A stretch of DNA of 64,000 nt, taken from Nelumbo lutea (taxonomy: Eukaryota; Streptophyta; Magnoliopsida; Proteales; Nelumbonaceae). The notes below the pieces were generated by a model, which was given only the letters and a program-made list of their open reading frames with translations, ran no database searches and was not told the DNA's origin. Positions 34,337-46,279 of this stretch are shown piece by piece; within the stretch, counting starts at the first letter, position 1, and each line of letters begins with the position of its first letter. The DNA is taken from contig JAKGHH010000002.1 of NCBI GenBank assembly GCA_022828595.1, forward strand, positions 67,738,383-67,802,382, in the 5' to 3' direction. The translations under genes were made by a program, and so were the position numbers.

Positions 34337-36601
34337 ATGGCATCATCAAGCAACAACCAGCTCAACAACATGCAAGTCATTGGGGGGCAAGAGCAGCCTA
34401 TTGTCCAACTTGAAGTGCCCTCAATGACCATTGGGCAACTTACTGTGCCCTTGACATTTCCCGGAGTGCTAGTAGTGCCGAACTAGCCCTTCCCGCTGCA
34501 CCAGGTGAACACCCCTCTCCTTGCGGTTGAGCCATCGATGGTTCCTGTATGGATTAATGTGCGGTAGTTCAACGAACTGGTGCAGTACGTCCGCGGTACG
34601 AATCTTCAAGTGCAGGCTTGGGAGGAAAGGTTTGCCGCTTTCATTTTGCCACAACAGCCACAACAGCCATGGCATCCACAACCACCACAATAGAATGTGA
34701 ACCTGAACCAACAACATAACCCCCAACGCCAGAAAAATGTTAATCAGAGCAACCAGTAGCTAGGTGACCAACAACCCGGTGTCAAACACCAGGACCAGGT
34801 TTTGGACTCACCTCATCGCCTTGAAAACCGGAACCAGGTCCTAGTGGAGGAGAACAACAGAGCCATGACACCGATTGGGACAGAAGGAACCAATACTACT
34901 GAGGTGTTGAAGAGGAGATGACATAGACGCTTACGTCGCAGTGCCAAAAAAAGCCACTTTGCTCCCATCAATAACGAGGAGGATGAGAAGAAGGGAGAGT
35001 TAAGCCAGATCGTTATGCAGCCAGCAACACCGTGCATGACCCGGGCCTTACCACTAGCACTAGAGATCCTTATGGCCCCATGGCCTAAGTACTTTAAAGC
35101 TGTAAGCTTGGAATCGCATGATGGTACGACTGACCTAGTAGATTACAATGATAGCTTCCAAACCCTGATGCAGCTTCACAGGGCAGATGGCATGAGCCTC
35201 TATATGGCATTCCTAACAACATTCTGAGGTACAGCTTGGATGTGGTACTTGGGGTTGCTCGCAGGCTCGATCAAGAGTTGGAATCAGTTCATGGATCTAT
35301 TCACTACACACTTCGCCACCGGTAAGAGGTGCCCCAAGTCCGCGACTTATTTGTTGAATGTCGTCTAGTGGCCGAACGATGTCTGCCACCCTGACTTACA
35401 TTGGCAGATTGAGTTGAACCCTCCAACCTCTATGGAGGCATTCCTTACTGAAGTAGATAAGTTTACAAAGGTGGAGGAGGCGTTGGGATCCCGGATAGAG
35501 CTATAGCTATTCGAAAAGAGGAAGTGACCAGAAGAAGAAGTGGGGAGTAGTAAGCAACGACGAAGAAGAAAGTCACCGAAGAGAAGCCGATTACCTTAAA
35601 GTATGCGAAGCAGGTCACCAAGAAAGAGCAAATCACCACATCGGAGTTCCAAATCAGGCCGACGATCCAAAACTTCACCATTCTAGACTTGGAATTACAT
35701 TGTCCCGAATGCAAAGAGGGGCGAGATATTGATGTGGATAAAAATAGCTGAGTATGTGAGATGGCCGCCCAAGATGAGAGGCGACCCCACCAATCGCAAC
35801 CTAAATAAGTACTATCATTTTCATCGTGACATCGGCCATGATACAGAGAGTTGCTGAAACTTAAAAGATGAGATTGAGGAGCTGACCCGTCATGGTAACT
35901 TGAGACAATTCATCTAGCGCGATGAGAGAGATGTCTGACTTGCTAATCAGCCCATGAAAGCACCAGAATTGAGTAGGCAACATGATCGTGATCAACCACC
36001 TCGGGTTTTGCCACCACCGGAGAGGCCGATTCACAGGGTGGTCAATATGATCATCGGAGGCTCAACCATAGCAAGTTACAACACAACGGTGGGGAAGAAT
36101 GTAGTTCGCAAGTTAGAGCATGAGGAAGAGAACCCGTTGAAGCGTCCTTGGGTGGAGGAGGTTATCTACTTCACCGAGGATGATGCTCGTGGGGTCCGGT
36201 ATCTACACGATGATGCCTTCGTCATCAAAATGATTACTAATGACTTTGAGGTAAAACAGATTCTTTCCGATTCAGGAAGCTCGACAAATATTCTATTCCT
36301 CAAGGCCTTCGGGAAGATGTAGCTGGAGTAGAAGGACTTGCAGCCAACAGATGTACTGCTCGTTGGCTTCAGTGGAGATGTGGTGAGGCCCTTAGGCCAA
36401 ATCAAAGTGCTAGTTGCAGCAGGGTTAGAGACCAATGAAGTCCAATTCAAGCACACCTTCTTGGTGGTTGCCACCCTGTCCCCCTACAATGCAATCTTAG
36501 GTCAACCCATTTTGCTTGCACTTCCCATGGTGGTGTTGACCTACCACCTCTTGATGAAGTTTTTGATGAGGTATGGAGTAGGGGTTGTACGGAGCGACTA
36601 G
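34337..36601 (+). pseudogene. Gypsy-B gag and protease
   Basis: One frame runs from the ATG at 34337 to 36601, interrupted by stops, several at CAG-type positions (34484, 34565, 34691). An N-terminal Gln/Pro-rich region is followed by the gag core (about 35040-35500: PLALEILMAPWPKYFKAV, then YNDSFQTLMQLHRADG). A zinc-knuckle-like segment lies near 35815-35860 (YYHFHRDIGHDTESC). The protease has INMIIGGS-like sequence and SDSGSSTNILF at about 36270, holding the catalytic D-S-G. It continues to about 36601 (VLLVGFSGDVVRPLGQI and FLVVATLSPYNAILGQP). Gag packages element RNA; protease cuts the polyprotein. Confidence 0.88.
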
Positions 36602-36859
36602 TTGGAGTCACAGAAGTGCTATGTTGCAGCACTGAAGGGCAAAGGGAAGCTGGCAGACGACATTGAACTAGAGCCACTCCCCGAGCACATAGATGAGTGA
36701 GCTCAACCAATTGAGGATACAGTCATGGTCTCGGTCTCTGATGCTGAGCCCACAAAGACTATCTAGATTGAAGCTCGCCTAGCAGAACCACTTTGGTCAC
36801 AACTGGTAAGCTTTTTACCTAATAATTTATTTTTTTTGCATGGTCGGCAACAAAGATGC

Positions 36860-37590
36860 CCAACAGAGACCCATCTGTGAATACTCACAAACTTAATGTG
36901 GGCCCTTTAGTCAAGCCAGTTAGGCAAAGGAAAAGGAACCTCACTCTAGAGAGGTGGAGGATAGTAGATGAGGAGATCGGGAAGCTCCTTGCAGCAAACT
37001 TCATTAGAGAGGTCCAGTACCTGACCTAGGTAGCCTACCTTGTGTTCGTAAAGAAAGTCAATGGCAAGTGGTGCATGTGCGTTGATTACACTGACCTCAA
37101 CAGAGCCTGCCCGAAGGATAGTTTCCTGCTCCCAAGAATAGACCGCTTGGTAGACGTGACCTTGGGGCACAAGTTGCTGAGCTTCATGGACACTTACTCT
37201 GGCTACAAGTAGATTTGGATGGACTTAGCTAACTAGGAAAAATTACATTTGTAACTGAGCTAGGGCTATACTGTTATAAAGTTATGCCCTTTGGACTGAA
37301 AAATGTTGGATCAACTTTCTAGAGAATTGTAAATAAAGTATTTGCACTTTTGATTGACAATAAAGTTGAGTGCTATGTTGACGACATGGTCATGAAGACC
37401 TAATTTTCAAAATCTCTTGTATATGATTTAAATGTTATTTTTCAAATTCTAAGAAAATTTAACATGAAGCTCAACTCAAACAAGTGTGTCTTCGGGGTTA
37501 CGTTGGGCAAATTCCTTGGCTACATAGCGCACTGGCGTGACATTGAAGCCAACCCGGACAAAATCCACGCTATCTTAGACATGCGACCAC
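36860..37590 (+). pseudogene. Gypsy-B reverse transcriptase, first part
   Basis: Plus frames read as Ty3 RT: KRNLTLERWRIVDEEIGKLL, then VKKVNGKWCMCVDYTDLNRACPKDSFLLP (about 37045-37135). MDTYSGYK comes next, then KVMPFGLKN and the catalytic stretch ECYVDDMVMKT at about 37370-37400. MKLNSNKCVFGVTLGKFLGY follows at 37464. It is cut by hAT element 2 at 37591. Frameshifts lie near 37250 and 37410. The TAG after SGYK is one of several stops. Confidence 0.88.
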
Positions 37591-38459
37591 TAGACCTGTT
37601 CATGGGTCGGGTGGCCCGACGGGCCAGCCCAGCCCAGCCCAGCCCCCGGACGGGCTTGAGCATGTGTTTTAACCCGCGGGCTTGACCTCGAGCCTAAAAG
37701 CCCAAGCTCGACTATTTTACGGGCCTGGCTTGGGATTTGTTAAAAAAGCCCGGCCTGAGCCCGGCCCAACCTGACTTTTCCTAAACTACCTAACCCTAAC
37801 CCTAAATACTTAAAATTTTTCTTTTCATTCTCCTTTCTCACTCTCACTCTCAGAAGTGGCTCTCATTTCTCCCTCTTAACTCTCAGAACCGATGAACCCA
37901 ACTACACCTGCGAACTCAGTCACCGATGACCGACTCCACTAGAACTAGTAATCTCTCTATTTGGAGGTGATCTCTCTCTCTCTCTAGCTGACACCGTTTT
38001 CATCTTCTTTCTTCTCATTCTTAGTTCTCTCTCTTCTTAGAACAAGGTCTTCTATCTTCTCAGTTCTCTCTCCAATCGGCGCCACCAGAACCCAGGCACA
38101 CCGTTTTTATTCTGCGAACGTAGGCACCGCGGCTGGCACCACCAGATCTAGATTGTCTCTCTCTCTCTCTCGAGCGGTGAGCTCTCTTTCTCTCTCTACC
38201 CGGCACTGTTGTCATCTTCTATTTTCTCACTTTTTGGGTTTCTATTCTCACTCTCAGACTCCCAGGAATCGGCAAACTCAACAGGCACCATTCTCTCAAA
38301 CGGTACCGGCGCTCAGACTCCCAAGTCGGGCTTCAGGCTCAGGTCAAGACTTCAGGTTTTTTTTAGGACTGGGATCAGGCTTGGGTCTGAAAAGCTTATG
38401 TTAATAAAGAGAAAAAGCCCCACCTGAGCCCGGCCTGGCTTGGCCCATGAACAGGTCTA
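37591..38459. mobile_element. non-autonomous hAT-type element 2
   Basis: 869-bp element with the perfect 8-bp duplication GCGACCAC (37583-37590 and 38460-38467) inside Gypsy-B RT. Inverted ends start TAGACCTGTTCATGGG on both sides. Subterminal GGGC/GCCC-rich repeats resemble hAT element 1 at 4871. The inside is CT-rich (TCTCTCTC tracts near 37975 and 38155) and has no transposase. Removing it restores the RT reading DMRPPRSIK. Confidence 0.93.
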
Positions 38460-38467
38460 GCGACCAC

Positions 38468-39651
38468 CTAGGTCAATAAAATAGATAATCTCTTAATCAA
38501 ATTAGGAGATTATCTAAATCTAATTCGGATCTGGACTTTATAAAGAGATAAGCCTTATCCTCTTAAGAGGATGGGTGCTCTATACCCATTTATAAACCCA
38601 GATTCACCCATCAACTATAAGTCTCACGACCCAAGGGTGTTGCATGGTCAACTTAGGCTTGATTTTATGGCATGGGACCCCACAATGACTTCACATAAGT
38701 CCACATGAGTTCAGCACAACCTTTGTGAAAAAGCTTGGCTGAATTCACTGCTAAATGCAATAAACCCAAGGACAATGGACCATGTTCGACCCAACCCTGA
38801 GCACATCACTATGGGCTCAAAATGGACCCAACATTTAGACTTAAATGATCATTGAATTCAGCCATCCTATGAAAACCCAATGATAATGGACTTAAGTAAG
38901 ATAAGGCCCATCAAGTATTCAGCCCTAAATGGTCTCTTACACTTAACCTCTCGGCCCATAATGATTAAACATTTTGTAAAATATTTTTCATAAAAAAAAT
39001 ATATATATATATATATATCATATAAATATATTTTGCAAAACTAAATCTCAAACATAGTTCAATTCCACTGCCGTCAGTTTAGGTTTCCATTAGAGAGAGT
39101 GTCAGCCCTATCATCCACTTTGTCCGACAAAGGGGTTGGTCCTATCATTATGATCACCCAGTTAAGTGAATTCTTAGACCTTCTCAACGTACCTAGGTTT
39201 TGACCCTAAATGGATCTCACTGATTGGCATATCAAAGACAACCCAATCCTACACCAAGTGTAGTACCATAATAAAGTCTAGTGGTTATGTGTAACTTTCC
39301 AGTTTTTTCCATCAATCTCCAAGGTCCAGGGCATAACTGAAAAGTGGTCTGGGTTTAGTGTTTCAACCACACATTGCATGTGCTTTGGGTCTAACCCTAG
39401 CAGCTGAGACAAGTTGCCCCAACTTCTTTAGCCACACATCGGTGTCAATCTTGGCAGGATAAACTCCCCAAGTTTATCCAATGGCTGAGAACATTCTAAA
39501 TTAACACGAGTCTCATAAGTGTCCAGTTTAAGGGGTAATTTCATAGAAACATACTAATATCAACATGAAACGATAATATACTTTTATTCATTTACAATAA
39601 ATGTATCCATACATCAATCTGATTGGAGCTAAGGGCATACATTGTCTAACA
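38468..39651 (-). mobile_element. truncated LTR of an unidentified family, in Gypsy-B
   Basis: Read on minus, it starts TGTTAGACAATGTATGCCCT at 39651 and resembles the LTR at 52820 through CTTAAACTGGACACTTATGA, CTGCCAAG and CCTGGACCTTGGAGAT. It holds about 650 extra bases (roughly 38575-39240) absent from the other copy. It ends near 38478, just before the point where the other copy has its TATA box. So R and U5 are missing. An (AT)n run lies at about 39000-39020. Confidence 0.65.
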
Positions 39652-39655
39652 GGTT

Positions 39656-41160
39656 CATCCAACAAATATCGAGGATAAAGAACACAAAGGCCAATGTGCT
39701 TTCAAAGCTGGCCAGTGCAACCGACGTCACAAAGAGGACGATCTACATCAAAGACCTGATGTGACCTAGGATTAAGAGGGCGATAGAGGAGGTTGTTCTT
39801 GTGTTGACAACATAACCGAAATGAATGGATCTGCTTATTGACTATCTGCTCCATAGGACCCTACTAGCAGACTGCAATGCAACTTAGAGGGTAGAGTGTG
39901 AGTTAGCTCACTACATCCTTACTGACGATCCTTTACTCTCCCCGACCTATGCTGCTTGTGACCTTTAGAAGCAAGCCAGGTGCTACACGAGATCCATGAG
40001 GATCTTTGTGGAGGACACCTTAGGTGTAGGGCACTCACCCAAAAGGCACTAAGGCAATGATATTATTGGCCTACAATGAAAGTGGATGCACTTGAGCTCA
40101 TTTGAAAGTGAAATAATTGCCAAGGGCATGCCTACATACCTCCCCTGCCTGCTACTAACCTCAAATACCTGACTAGCCCGTGGCCTTTCGCCTAGTGGGG
40201 AATATACATCCTCGATTCATTCCCACCAGCAATTGAGCAAATAAGGTTCTTCGTCGTAGTAGTTGATTACTTTACGAAGTGGGTGGAGGCTGAGCCACTG
40301 GTGGCAATCACAGCTTGGAATGTACAAAACTTCTTTTGGAAGGATAGAATGTGTAGATTCACACTCCTGAAGGTGCTGATATACGACAAAAGAAAGCAGT
40401 TTGAAGACATTAATTTCCAGAACTAGTGTGTTGAGACGGGGATCCAACAAAACTTTACTTCGGTAGCACATCCATAGGTAAACGGATAGGTTGAGGTGAC
40501 AAACAGGGAAATTCTCCGTGGACTCAAAGCTCAACTTTCCTGAGCTAAGGGTTTGTTGGTAGGCGAGCTGCCTAGTGTGCTTTAGGCCTACCACACTACA
40601 ATCAAGACAGTGACCGGAGATACTCCATTCAACTTAACGTATAGTACGGAGGCTGTCATCCCTGCCGAGATCGAAGTACCGACCTTGTGGTTAGATGCAT
40701 AGAACGAGGAGGCCAATGATGATGATTTACAAACGAACCTTAACCTGGTGAAAGAAGTGTGTGACTTGGCCTATATCTGGACTATGGCCTTCCAATAGTG
40801 AGTAGCTCGGTACTATAATTCCCGAGTCAAGATATGCCACTTCTAAGTCGCTGACCTTATACTTCAAAAGGTAAGCTGGGCCCGAACTGGAAAGGTCATT
40901 ATAGAGTATGACGAGTGATCAATGAAGGGACGTATGAGCTTGAGACATTGGAAAGGAGGTAGGTACCCTATGCCCAGACATTGACAATCTAAGAAAGTAC
41001 TATCTATGAGCTCAAGAGTCAAGCATCCGCGACCTCAACTAGATAATAAAAAATTTCACTATGGAAGACCACCTACTTCTGTGACCTGGTCAAGCCGCCC
41101 TACATAGAGCGCATGTTGGCTAAACTATATGTCAAATGGGACATCAAGTCATTCTAAGCC
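39656..41160 (+). pseudogene. Gypsy-B RNase H end and integrase
   Basis: After the nested LTR fragment pol continues in several frames. About 39715-39975 reads as the RNase H/linker (CELAHYILTDDPLLSPTYAA). 39970-40110 is the integrase zinc-binding part. 40200-40440 is the core with FFVVVVDYFTKWVEAEPLVA and NFFWKDRMCRF, and 40590-40700 has AYHTTIKTVTGDTPFNLTY and PAEIEVPTLW. The C-terminal part follows at about 40720-41000, up to ARYYNSRVK and beyond. The minus-strand frame at 40217-40594 is only its shadow. Many stops are present. Confidence 0.82.
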
Positions 41161-41486
41161 TAAAGGCCCCCTATGCCGACTTGATAACAACCTTGGCAGT
41201 TTAACAAAGCCTAGTCACTGCATATAGGTAGTTCAAGTACATCTTTTATTATGCCTGGTTGGCACATAGGCAGTTCAGGTTATATCCCATACTATGCCTA
41301 GCCACCTTGGCATACAGTTTACCTTGGGTTTATCCCCTACTATGTCTCGTTGGTTTTGAGCTAGGCACCTCGGGTAAACCTATACTTAGTTTATTTTTGA
41401 AGCTTCAGGTATTAACAATGTATTATCAACAGAAGAGTGCGGGTTGTGCAAAAGGTGGGCTTTCATTCATTCTAGAATTGGCAAAC
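41161..41486. other. Gypsy-B spacer between pol and the antisense accessory gene
   Basis: Non-coding, with imperfect repeats of the type AGGCAGTTCAGGTTATATCCC and GGTAGTTCAAGTACATC (about 41225-41340). It separates the convergent ends of pol and the minus-strand accessory gene. Confidence 0.45.
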
Positions 41487-43514
41487 TTACATTGGTATTG
41501 TTAGAAAAAAAGAGAAGTGTTCTCTAGATCGAGCTTTGAGGCTTGATGCATTACATATATACAAAGGGGGGGGGTGTCCAAGAAAAGAAGCAAAGTTTTT
41601 AGACATCTCAAGACTCCTCGTCCCCGTCTCTTGTAGCAGCGATAACACCTTCCCTGGCGGCTTCCTCCTCCATGAGATACTCATCGACGACATCGAAATC
41701 GGCTTCTTCCCTGTACCCTCATCAATCCCATCTTTTTCCTCCTCCTCAGAGTTTGGGTCTTCGCCGACCTGGTCGGTCATCTCCTTGGTGCAAGCAGAAG
41801 ACGTGATGGGTCCAAGGTTGAGCTCGGGGTACACCGACCTTACTAGCATTTGGCAGAGCTTGAAATCCTTATAGAAATCCATAGTGCTGAAGTCCTGCCT
41901 CTCCTGATGAAAATCCAGTGAGGCTTTGTACCCCTTGATGGCATGAGCCTTGGCCTCTTTGATTGCGTCTAGGAGAATGGCTCACGTTTGGAAAAGGAGG
42001 CTTCTTTCTCCTCGAGATCCTTCTCGAGCTTAGCATTGTCAAGCACCAGCTCCCCAATTTGCTTTTGCTCAGACACCAACTTGCCCTTCAATTTGCCGAT
42101 TTGGACAACATCTTGCTCCACTTGGGACTTGTATTCTTCTGCCACCACCTTAGCCTCAATAGCCCTTGCGAGGTGACACTCAAATTGCTTTGCGAAGGTA
42201 TGCGTTATGGAGGAAGAGAAATTCATTAAGTACAAGAAAACACCTAGATTACAACATAGTAATGGGATCAAGGACTTACCACCATGGCACAATGCATTAC
42301 TTTGGCGCCTAGTTCGGTAGGCCGCATGTTAATCATGTTGGGGACCTTCTCTGGAAAGATGGCCTGCCTACTCTTGTAGAGGCGAGTTTAGATATCCATG
42401 ATGGTCCGTCTCTCCTTGGGTACTCCCCCCCATTGAACTTTCCCTAGGACATTGAGGGCACACCTCGGGTGATCGGACCACCTCGGGCTGGTGTGACAAC
42501 TTCTTTTCCAAGTCTTCCTCAACCAGGTTGATGATTGGAACCTCCTTGATTGTGGCGGGGGCAACGGGCTCAACAATTGGTGCTCGAGATTTATTTCCAT
42601 GGGATGACTTCCTCTTCCTCTTCTTCTTCTTCTTCTTCTTCTTCTTCATGTTAGAAAGGAGCCCCATAATCATGATATCCGACATGCCGCCTGCAAAAGT
42701 AGGTCGAAAGTTTGCTAAATCAGTATGAAGCAAAGCAATAAAAGTTGAAGTACCCACATCTGAGGTGACAACCTACCTAGAGGACTCAACCCAGCTTGAA
42801 TTAGCTTCTCCTCGGTTAAATAATCATCTAGCTTCAGATCATGCTCTACCAGGTCCTGCATCTTGGCGTGCATGTCCTCACTCAAGTCTACCCTGACATC
42901 CTTGATGCCTTTTCTATAATGCATCGGGAAAGGCCACCCCGAGACGGAGCAAGGAAGAAGTACTTGCTTTTCCTGGTCGGGACCTTAGAGGGGAAGTCAT
43001 GGAGAAGTTTGTATCTAGGCTGGTAAGATAGGTAGTAACTAAATTTGTTTGGGGTGCTAGCAGGATTTTGATTAATTTGGTAGAGGGTGGCAAAAAGTGT
43101 TAATATGAAGAGAGAAGTCATATCAACCAAGGTACGAATGGAGTTTGGGTGCAACTAGACGATGGTGATATTATAGTATTGAAGCACTTCAGGGATGAAA
43201 GGGTGAAGAGGAAATCAGAGCCCGACCTTCAGGGCCTCCAAAAATACGGCTAACTCGTTATCGTCATGTTCCCAAGGAAAGCCCCCAACGGGAAGAGAAT
43301 AGCTGTAGTGAGTGGCAAACCTATACCGATCAGCTAGAGTGCGAATCTCCTTAGTAGACATTTGGGTGGAACCGAAGTGGTTTGGCTTTCTAGGTCAAGC
43401 TAGCTTGTGGGGAGACGAGGCCCTTTTGTGGGAACCTCATCGGTCTCGGACCAAGACACCCTCCTCGGCCATATTGGGCTAGACCCTCTCCCCACTAGAC
43501 TCACTACTAGACAT
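41487..43514 (-). pseudogene. antisense accessory gene of Gypsy-B (Transposase_28-like)
   Basis: Read on minus from a probable ATG at 43514 (MSSSESSGERV). At about 43350-42890 it resembles the plant 'putative gypsy type transposon' domain: FPLHPFIPEVLQYYNITIV, LHPNSIRTLVDM and KYFFLAPSRGG. An acidic/Lys linker with a poly-Lys tract (GAA/CTT repeats, 42608-42650) follows. Next is a coiled coil (42290-41970: QVEQDVVQIGKLKGKLVSEQ), and then an acidic tail (41882-41487) with PELNLG. Its role is unknown; such ORFs occur in non-autonomous and Tat-like plant gypsy elements. A TATA box and a donor-like site lie upstream on the same strand. Stops break it. Confidence 0.75.
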
Positions 43515-43550
43515 TGAAAGCAAATGAAAAGAAACAAGCAAAGGAAGATG

Positions 43551-43557
43551 ACTCACC
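43551..43557 (-). promoter_or_regulatory. splice-donor-like site of the Gypsy-B accessory gene
   Basis: Reads GGTGAGT on minus, between the TATA box and the ATG. Gypsy-C has GGTAAGT at the corresponding place (52421-52427). A 5' leader intron is inferred from this. Confidence 0.45.
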
Positions 43558-43667
43558 AAAGAGAAGAAGGAAAAACCGACCTCGTTGACTGACGACAAAT
43601 GCTTTGCAACCTCCGAATGCACGAGAGATCAAAGTGGGATGAAGAAAAATGGGCCCCCTAAGGGTCC

Positions 43668-43677
43668 TATTTATAGC
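43668..43677 (-). promoter_or_regulatory. TATA box of the Gypsy-B accessory gene
   Basis: CTATAAATAG on minus, followed in that direction by GACCCTTAGGGGGCCC. Gypsy-C has the same arrangement (CTATAAATATGGGGCCCC, 52600-52620), so the site is shared by two copies. Confidence 0.6.
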
Positions 43678-43980
43678 CAGCATAACCAACCATGAATGGT
43701 TCAGATCGATAAGATCCAATGGCTCTCAAGGGTGTATCCGTTTTCATTTTGAGGTCGAATTTGGTTGAACACGTTTTTTATGTCCGTGGAATTTATAATC
43801 CACGTGACGTCTGTGCATACCCAAGATGCAACCTCGCCCTTAAGGTTGAGCCAGTTGGGTTGTTCGAGACTGACCCATAGGTTGGACCTTGGCCAAACCA
43901 GAGATCGGGCCAAATCCACCTAAACTCATCATAAACTCTCGCCTTGAGCTGACTACCTCAGGCTCGGGAGTGGGGGCAAT
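43678..43980. other. Gypsy-B region upstream of the accessory gene, to the polypurine tract
   Basis: Non-coding. It would act as the upstream region of the minus-strand accessory gene, and it ends in the purine-rich CGGGAGTGGGGGCAAT that primes plus-strand DNA synthesis next to the 3' LTR. Confidence 0.5.
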
Positions 43981-46279
43981 TGATGGGGGGGTAATTTGGC
44001 TCGACATGTTAACATGTTGACACGTGGAGCGGCCTGTCGATTAGGAGACATCTTAGCATTTCTGGACTTCTCAGTAAGCAAAGTTACCTTGGGCACCTCG
44101 GGCTAGTCGGCTAAGGCCAGGGTCCCTAGGAGCTTGGTGTGTCCGGAAGCGTGTCGTTAACCAATTCGAAACACCAGTTTCAATATTTATAAAATTTCCA
44201 ATTGTCAAAATAACTACAAAACACAATTAGTGGTGAGAAAGGGGTCGTATCCACAGGGAAGCGGGGGAAAAATTGCTACGTACTTCAATTCGGACAAAAT
44301 AACAAGATTTTGATATTGCAGAAATACAAAATTTAATTAACTGAACTGGAATCCATTAAAATAAAATTCTAATAATGTGGAAAGTAAAAATTGCAGAAAA
44401 ATAAATAAATAAATAACAAAAATAAAAAACTAAATAAAAAATCAGCAACTTGGTAAGAGGTAGCAGTCTCTAGATTTATCCTTTGACCCTTGAACTCCTT
44501 GAGTTGGGCCTTCCGTCTTACTTGACCGAATTTCAGATTTGCAGAAAGAAAGACAAAAATTAAATTTGATAAAAATAAATTGCAGAAATAAAATAAAAGG
44601 TGGAAATTAAAGAATGGAAAATAAAAACACGCATAAAAAGTAAATCTAAAACTATGGGAAATTGGTTGGGATCCGGATCGAGAGGTGGCAGTAGTGGCTA
44701 GGCGAACTGCAAGCAGGGACTCCTCCTCTTGCCTGGGCATTCTCCTCTTCCTCTACCCTTGAACTTCTCAAGAACAGCCTTCCATCTTACCTAGGGGCAG
44801 AATTCAACCTAAAAGATTGCCAGAATAAAATAACATAAAAGAAAATAAAGAAAATGAAAGGGATGGCTAATCAAATCAGTGGTGGTAATTGCAGATTGGC
44901 TAGACTATTTGCAAAATCCCTCCTGGAAAGATCTAGGCGTCCTTCCCTTCTAAAACCCTTGAACTCCTCAAGAAACCTTAGCCTTGAGAACTGAGTGAAT
45001 TGACCAATCCCTTCTCTAGGGCCCTTGGGGTCCTTTTTATAGAGAAGGGTGGATAAAACTGATATTAGAGATAAAGAAAGGGGCGACAACTGGATTTTTT
45101 GTAGAAATATGGGCACCCTAGGGTTGAGAATGGAGGGTTAGGGTTGTTCTAAGGTGATCTTAAGGTTGGGAAGAGAAGGAGAGGGTGAACAATATTATTT
45201 ATGGTTGAGATTTGGGCGCCCAGAATGGAGGGAGTAGATTTGGGTACCTAGAGCTAGAGAAATGTGATTAGTTGGTGTGATGTGGCACCCTAAGGTGATT
45301 GGTTGAGGTTTAAGGAGTGAGGTGTAAGGCTAGGATGCTGTCTAGGGAGAGATCTAAGGGTATGAGGGGCTGCTAAGGCTTAGATGGTTGAGATTAGAGG
45401 TTAGGAGAGAGTGGAGGGTGGAGATTTGATAGCCTAGGGTGGCTAGGGTTTGTTAGAGGTGAAAGGAATGAGTGGGGAAGTGCCCTAGGGTTTGCACAGA
45501 AGAGGGGAGTATGCTAATAAAGTAGGAGGAGCGCCTATTTAGGTTTGGCAGATAGGAGGTGCCCTCCTGTGATCAGTTTTTCATAGAAACACCCCCTCTC
45601 TCAGTTGGAATTCACGCTAGCTTCCCAAAATCTACATTTCAGCCCTGAAACTTCCCTAGTTTTTCCTAGGATTTTCATAGGGACCCTCAGAGGTCACAAT
45701 ATTGAATTTAACTGGGAAAATGGCACATTTTGACTATTCTAAGGCCTAAAATACCCCTGAAATGATGCCCTTAAGGCATCAAAGTACAGAGTTATCACTC
45801 GCATGCACCGACCTACCGAGGTACTAGGTAGCCCTCTTCTAGAAGCTAGCTAGCTATCTTCAATCTCTTCAAGATCACGCTGCACTTCAATGGACCTTAT
45901 CCTTATCCTGCTCGGATCAGAAGGACCCGGATAAGGCTTATCAGCTCATACAGATTCCATCTTCAGATGTGGAACGGACTCCGGGTTATGCGAGCCGGTG
46001 ATCTCTGACACGTTTCGTGAGGCCTACGACAACTTACCTATATAAGGGCATCACCTCCAACCTCACAAGGTATGTGCGATTTAGCTCTTGTATTCTCATA
46101 CCTACAAGCAATCTAGCACTCTACACAAACTCTTCGCTGACTTAAGCACCATGGTGCCCACACCGGGTAAAGTACCCTTGGACCTTTGATACCACTTTCT
46201 TGTAGTTCGATTGGCCACGTAGTAGACTGATGTCTAAGCTGCCTTCTAGTGGGGAGCAACCAGATCACACGCATCATCA
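43981..46279 (+). repeat. Gypsy-B 3' LTR with a large insertion
   Basis: Starts TGATGGGGGGGTAATTTGGC and ends GCATCATCA. The LTR proper is about 43981-44136 plus about 45790-46279, since the middle is foreign. CTATATAAGGGCATCACC near 46038 is a likely TATA region. The end (GTAGTTCGATTGGCC to CATCATCA) matches the remnant 5' LTR at 34166-34264. Confidence 0.75.
44137..45790 (+). mobile_element. insertion in the Gypsy-B 3' LTR, probably another LTR
   Basis: About 1.65 kb starting near TGTGTCCGGAAGCGTGTCG and ending near GAGTTATCA, with CGTATCCACAGGGA about 110 bp from its start. The solo LTR at 29720 has the analogous CGTTCCCACAGGGA at a similar place and a similar length. A TATA-like CTTTTTATAGAG lies near 45035. 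The frames inside (44369-44740, 44871-45116) are not genes. No clear target duplication was found. Confidence 0.45.

Larger units (their letters stand above)
34166..46279 (+). mobile_element. Gypsy-B, Ty3/gypsy element with nested insertions
   Basis: Large element on plus with gag, protease, RT, RNase H and integrase in Ty3 order and an accessory gene on minus after pol. The 5' LTR is reduced to its last 100 bp. The 3' LTR starts at 43981 after a purine-rich tract (GGGAGTGGGGGCAAT) and ends CATCATCA at 46279. The post-LTR site ATTGGCGCTTTCTATGGGAA is a non-initiator-Met primer site like that of Gypsy-C. There is no chromodomain, so a Tat-like non-chromovirus lineage is likely. Nested insertions are at 37591-38459, 38468-39651 and about 44137-45790. 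The outer duplication is lost. Confidence 0.88.

Noticed and set aside
42368..42757. Minus frame with a poly-Lys run as a nuclear protein
   Set aside because: The run is a GAA/CTT microsatellite inside the decayed Gypsy-B accessory gene.
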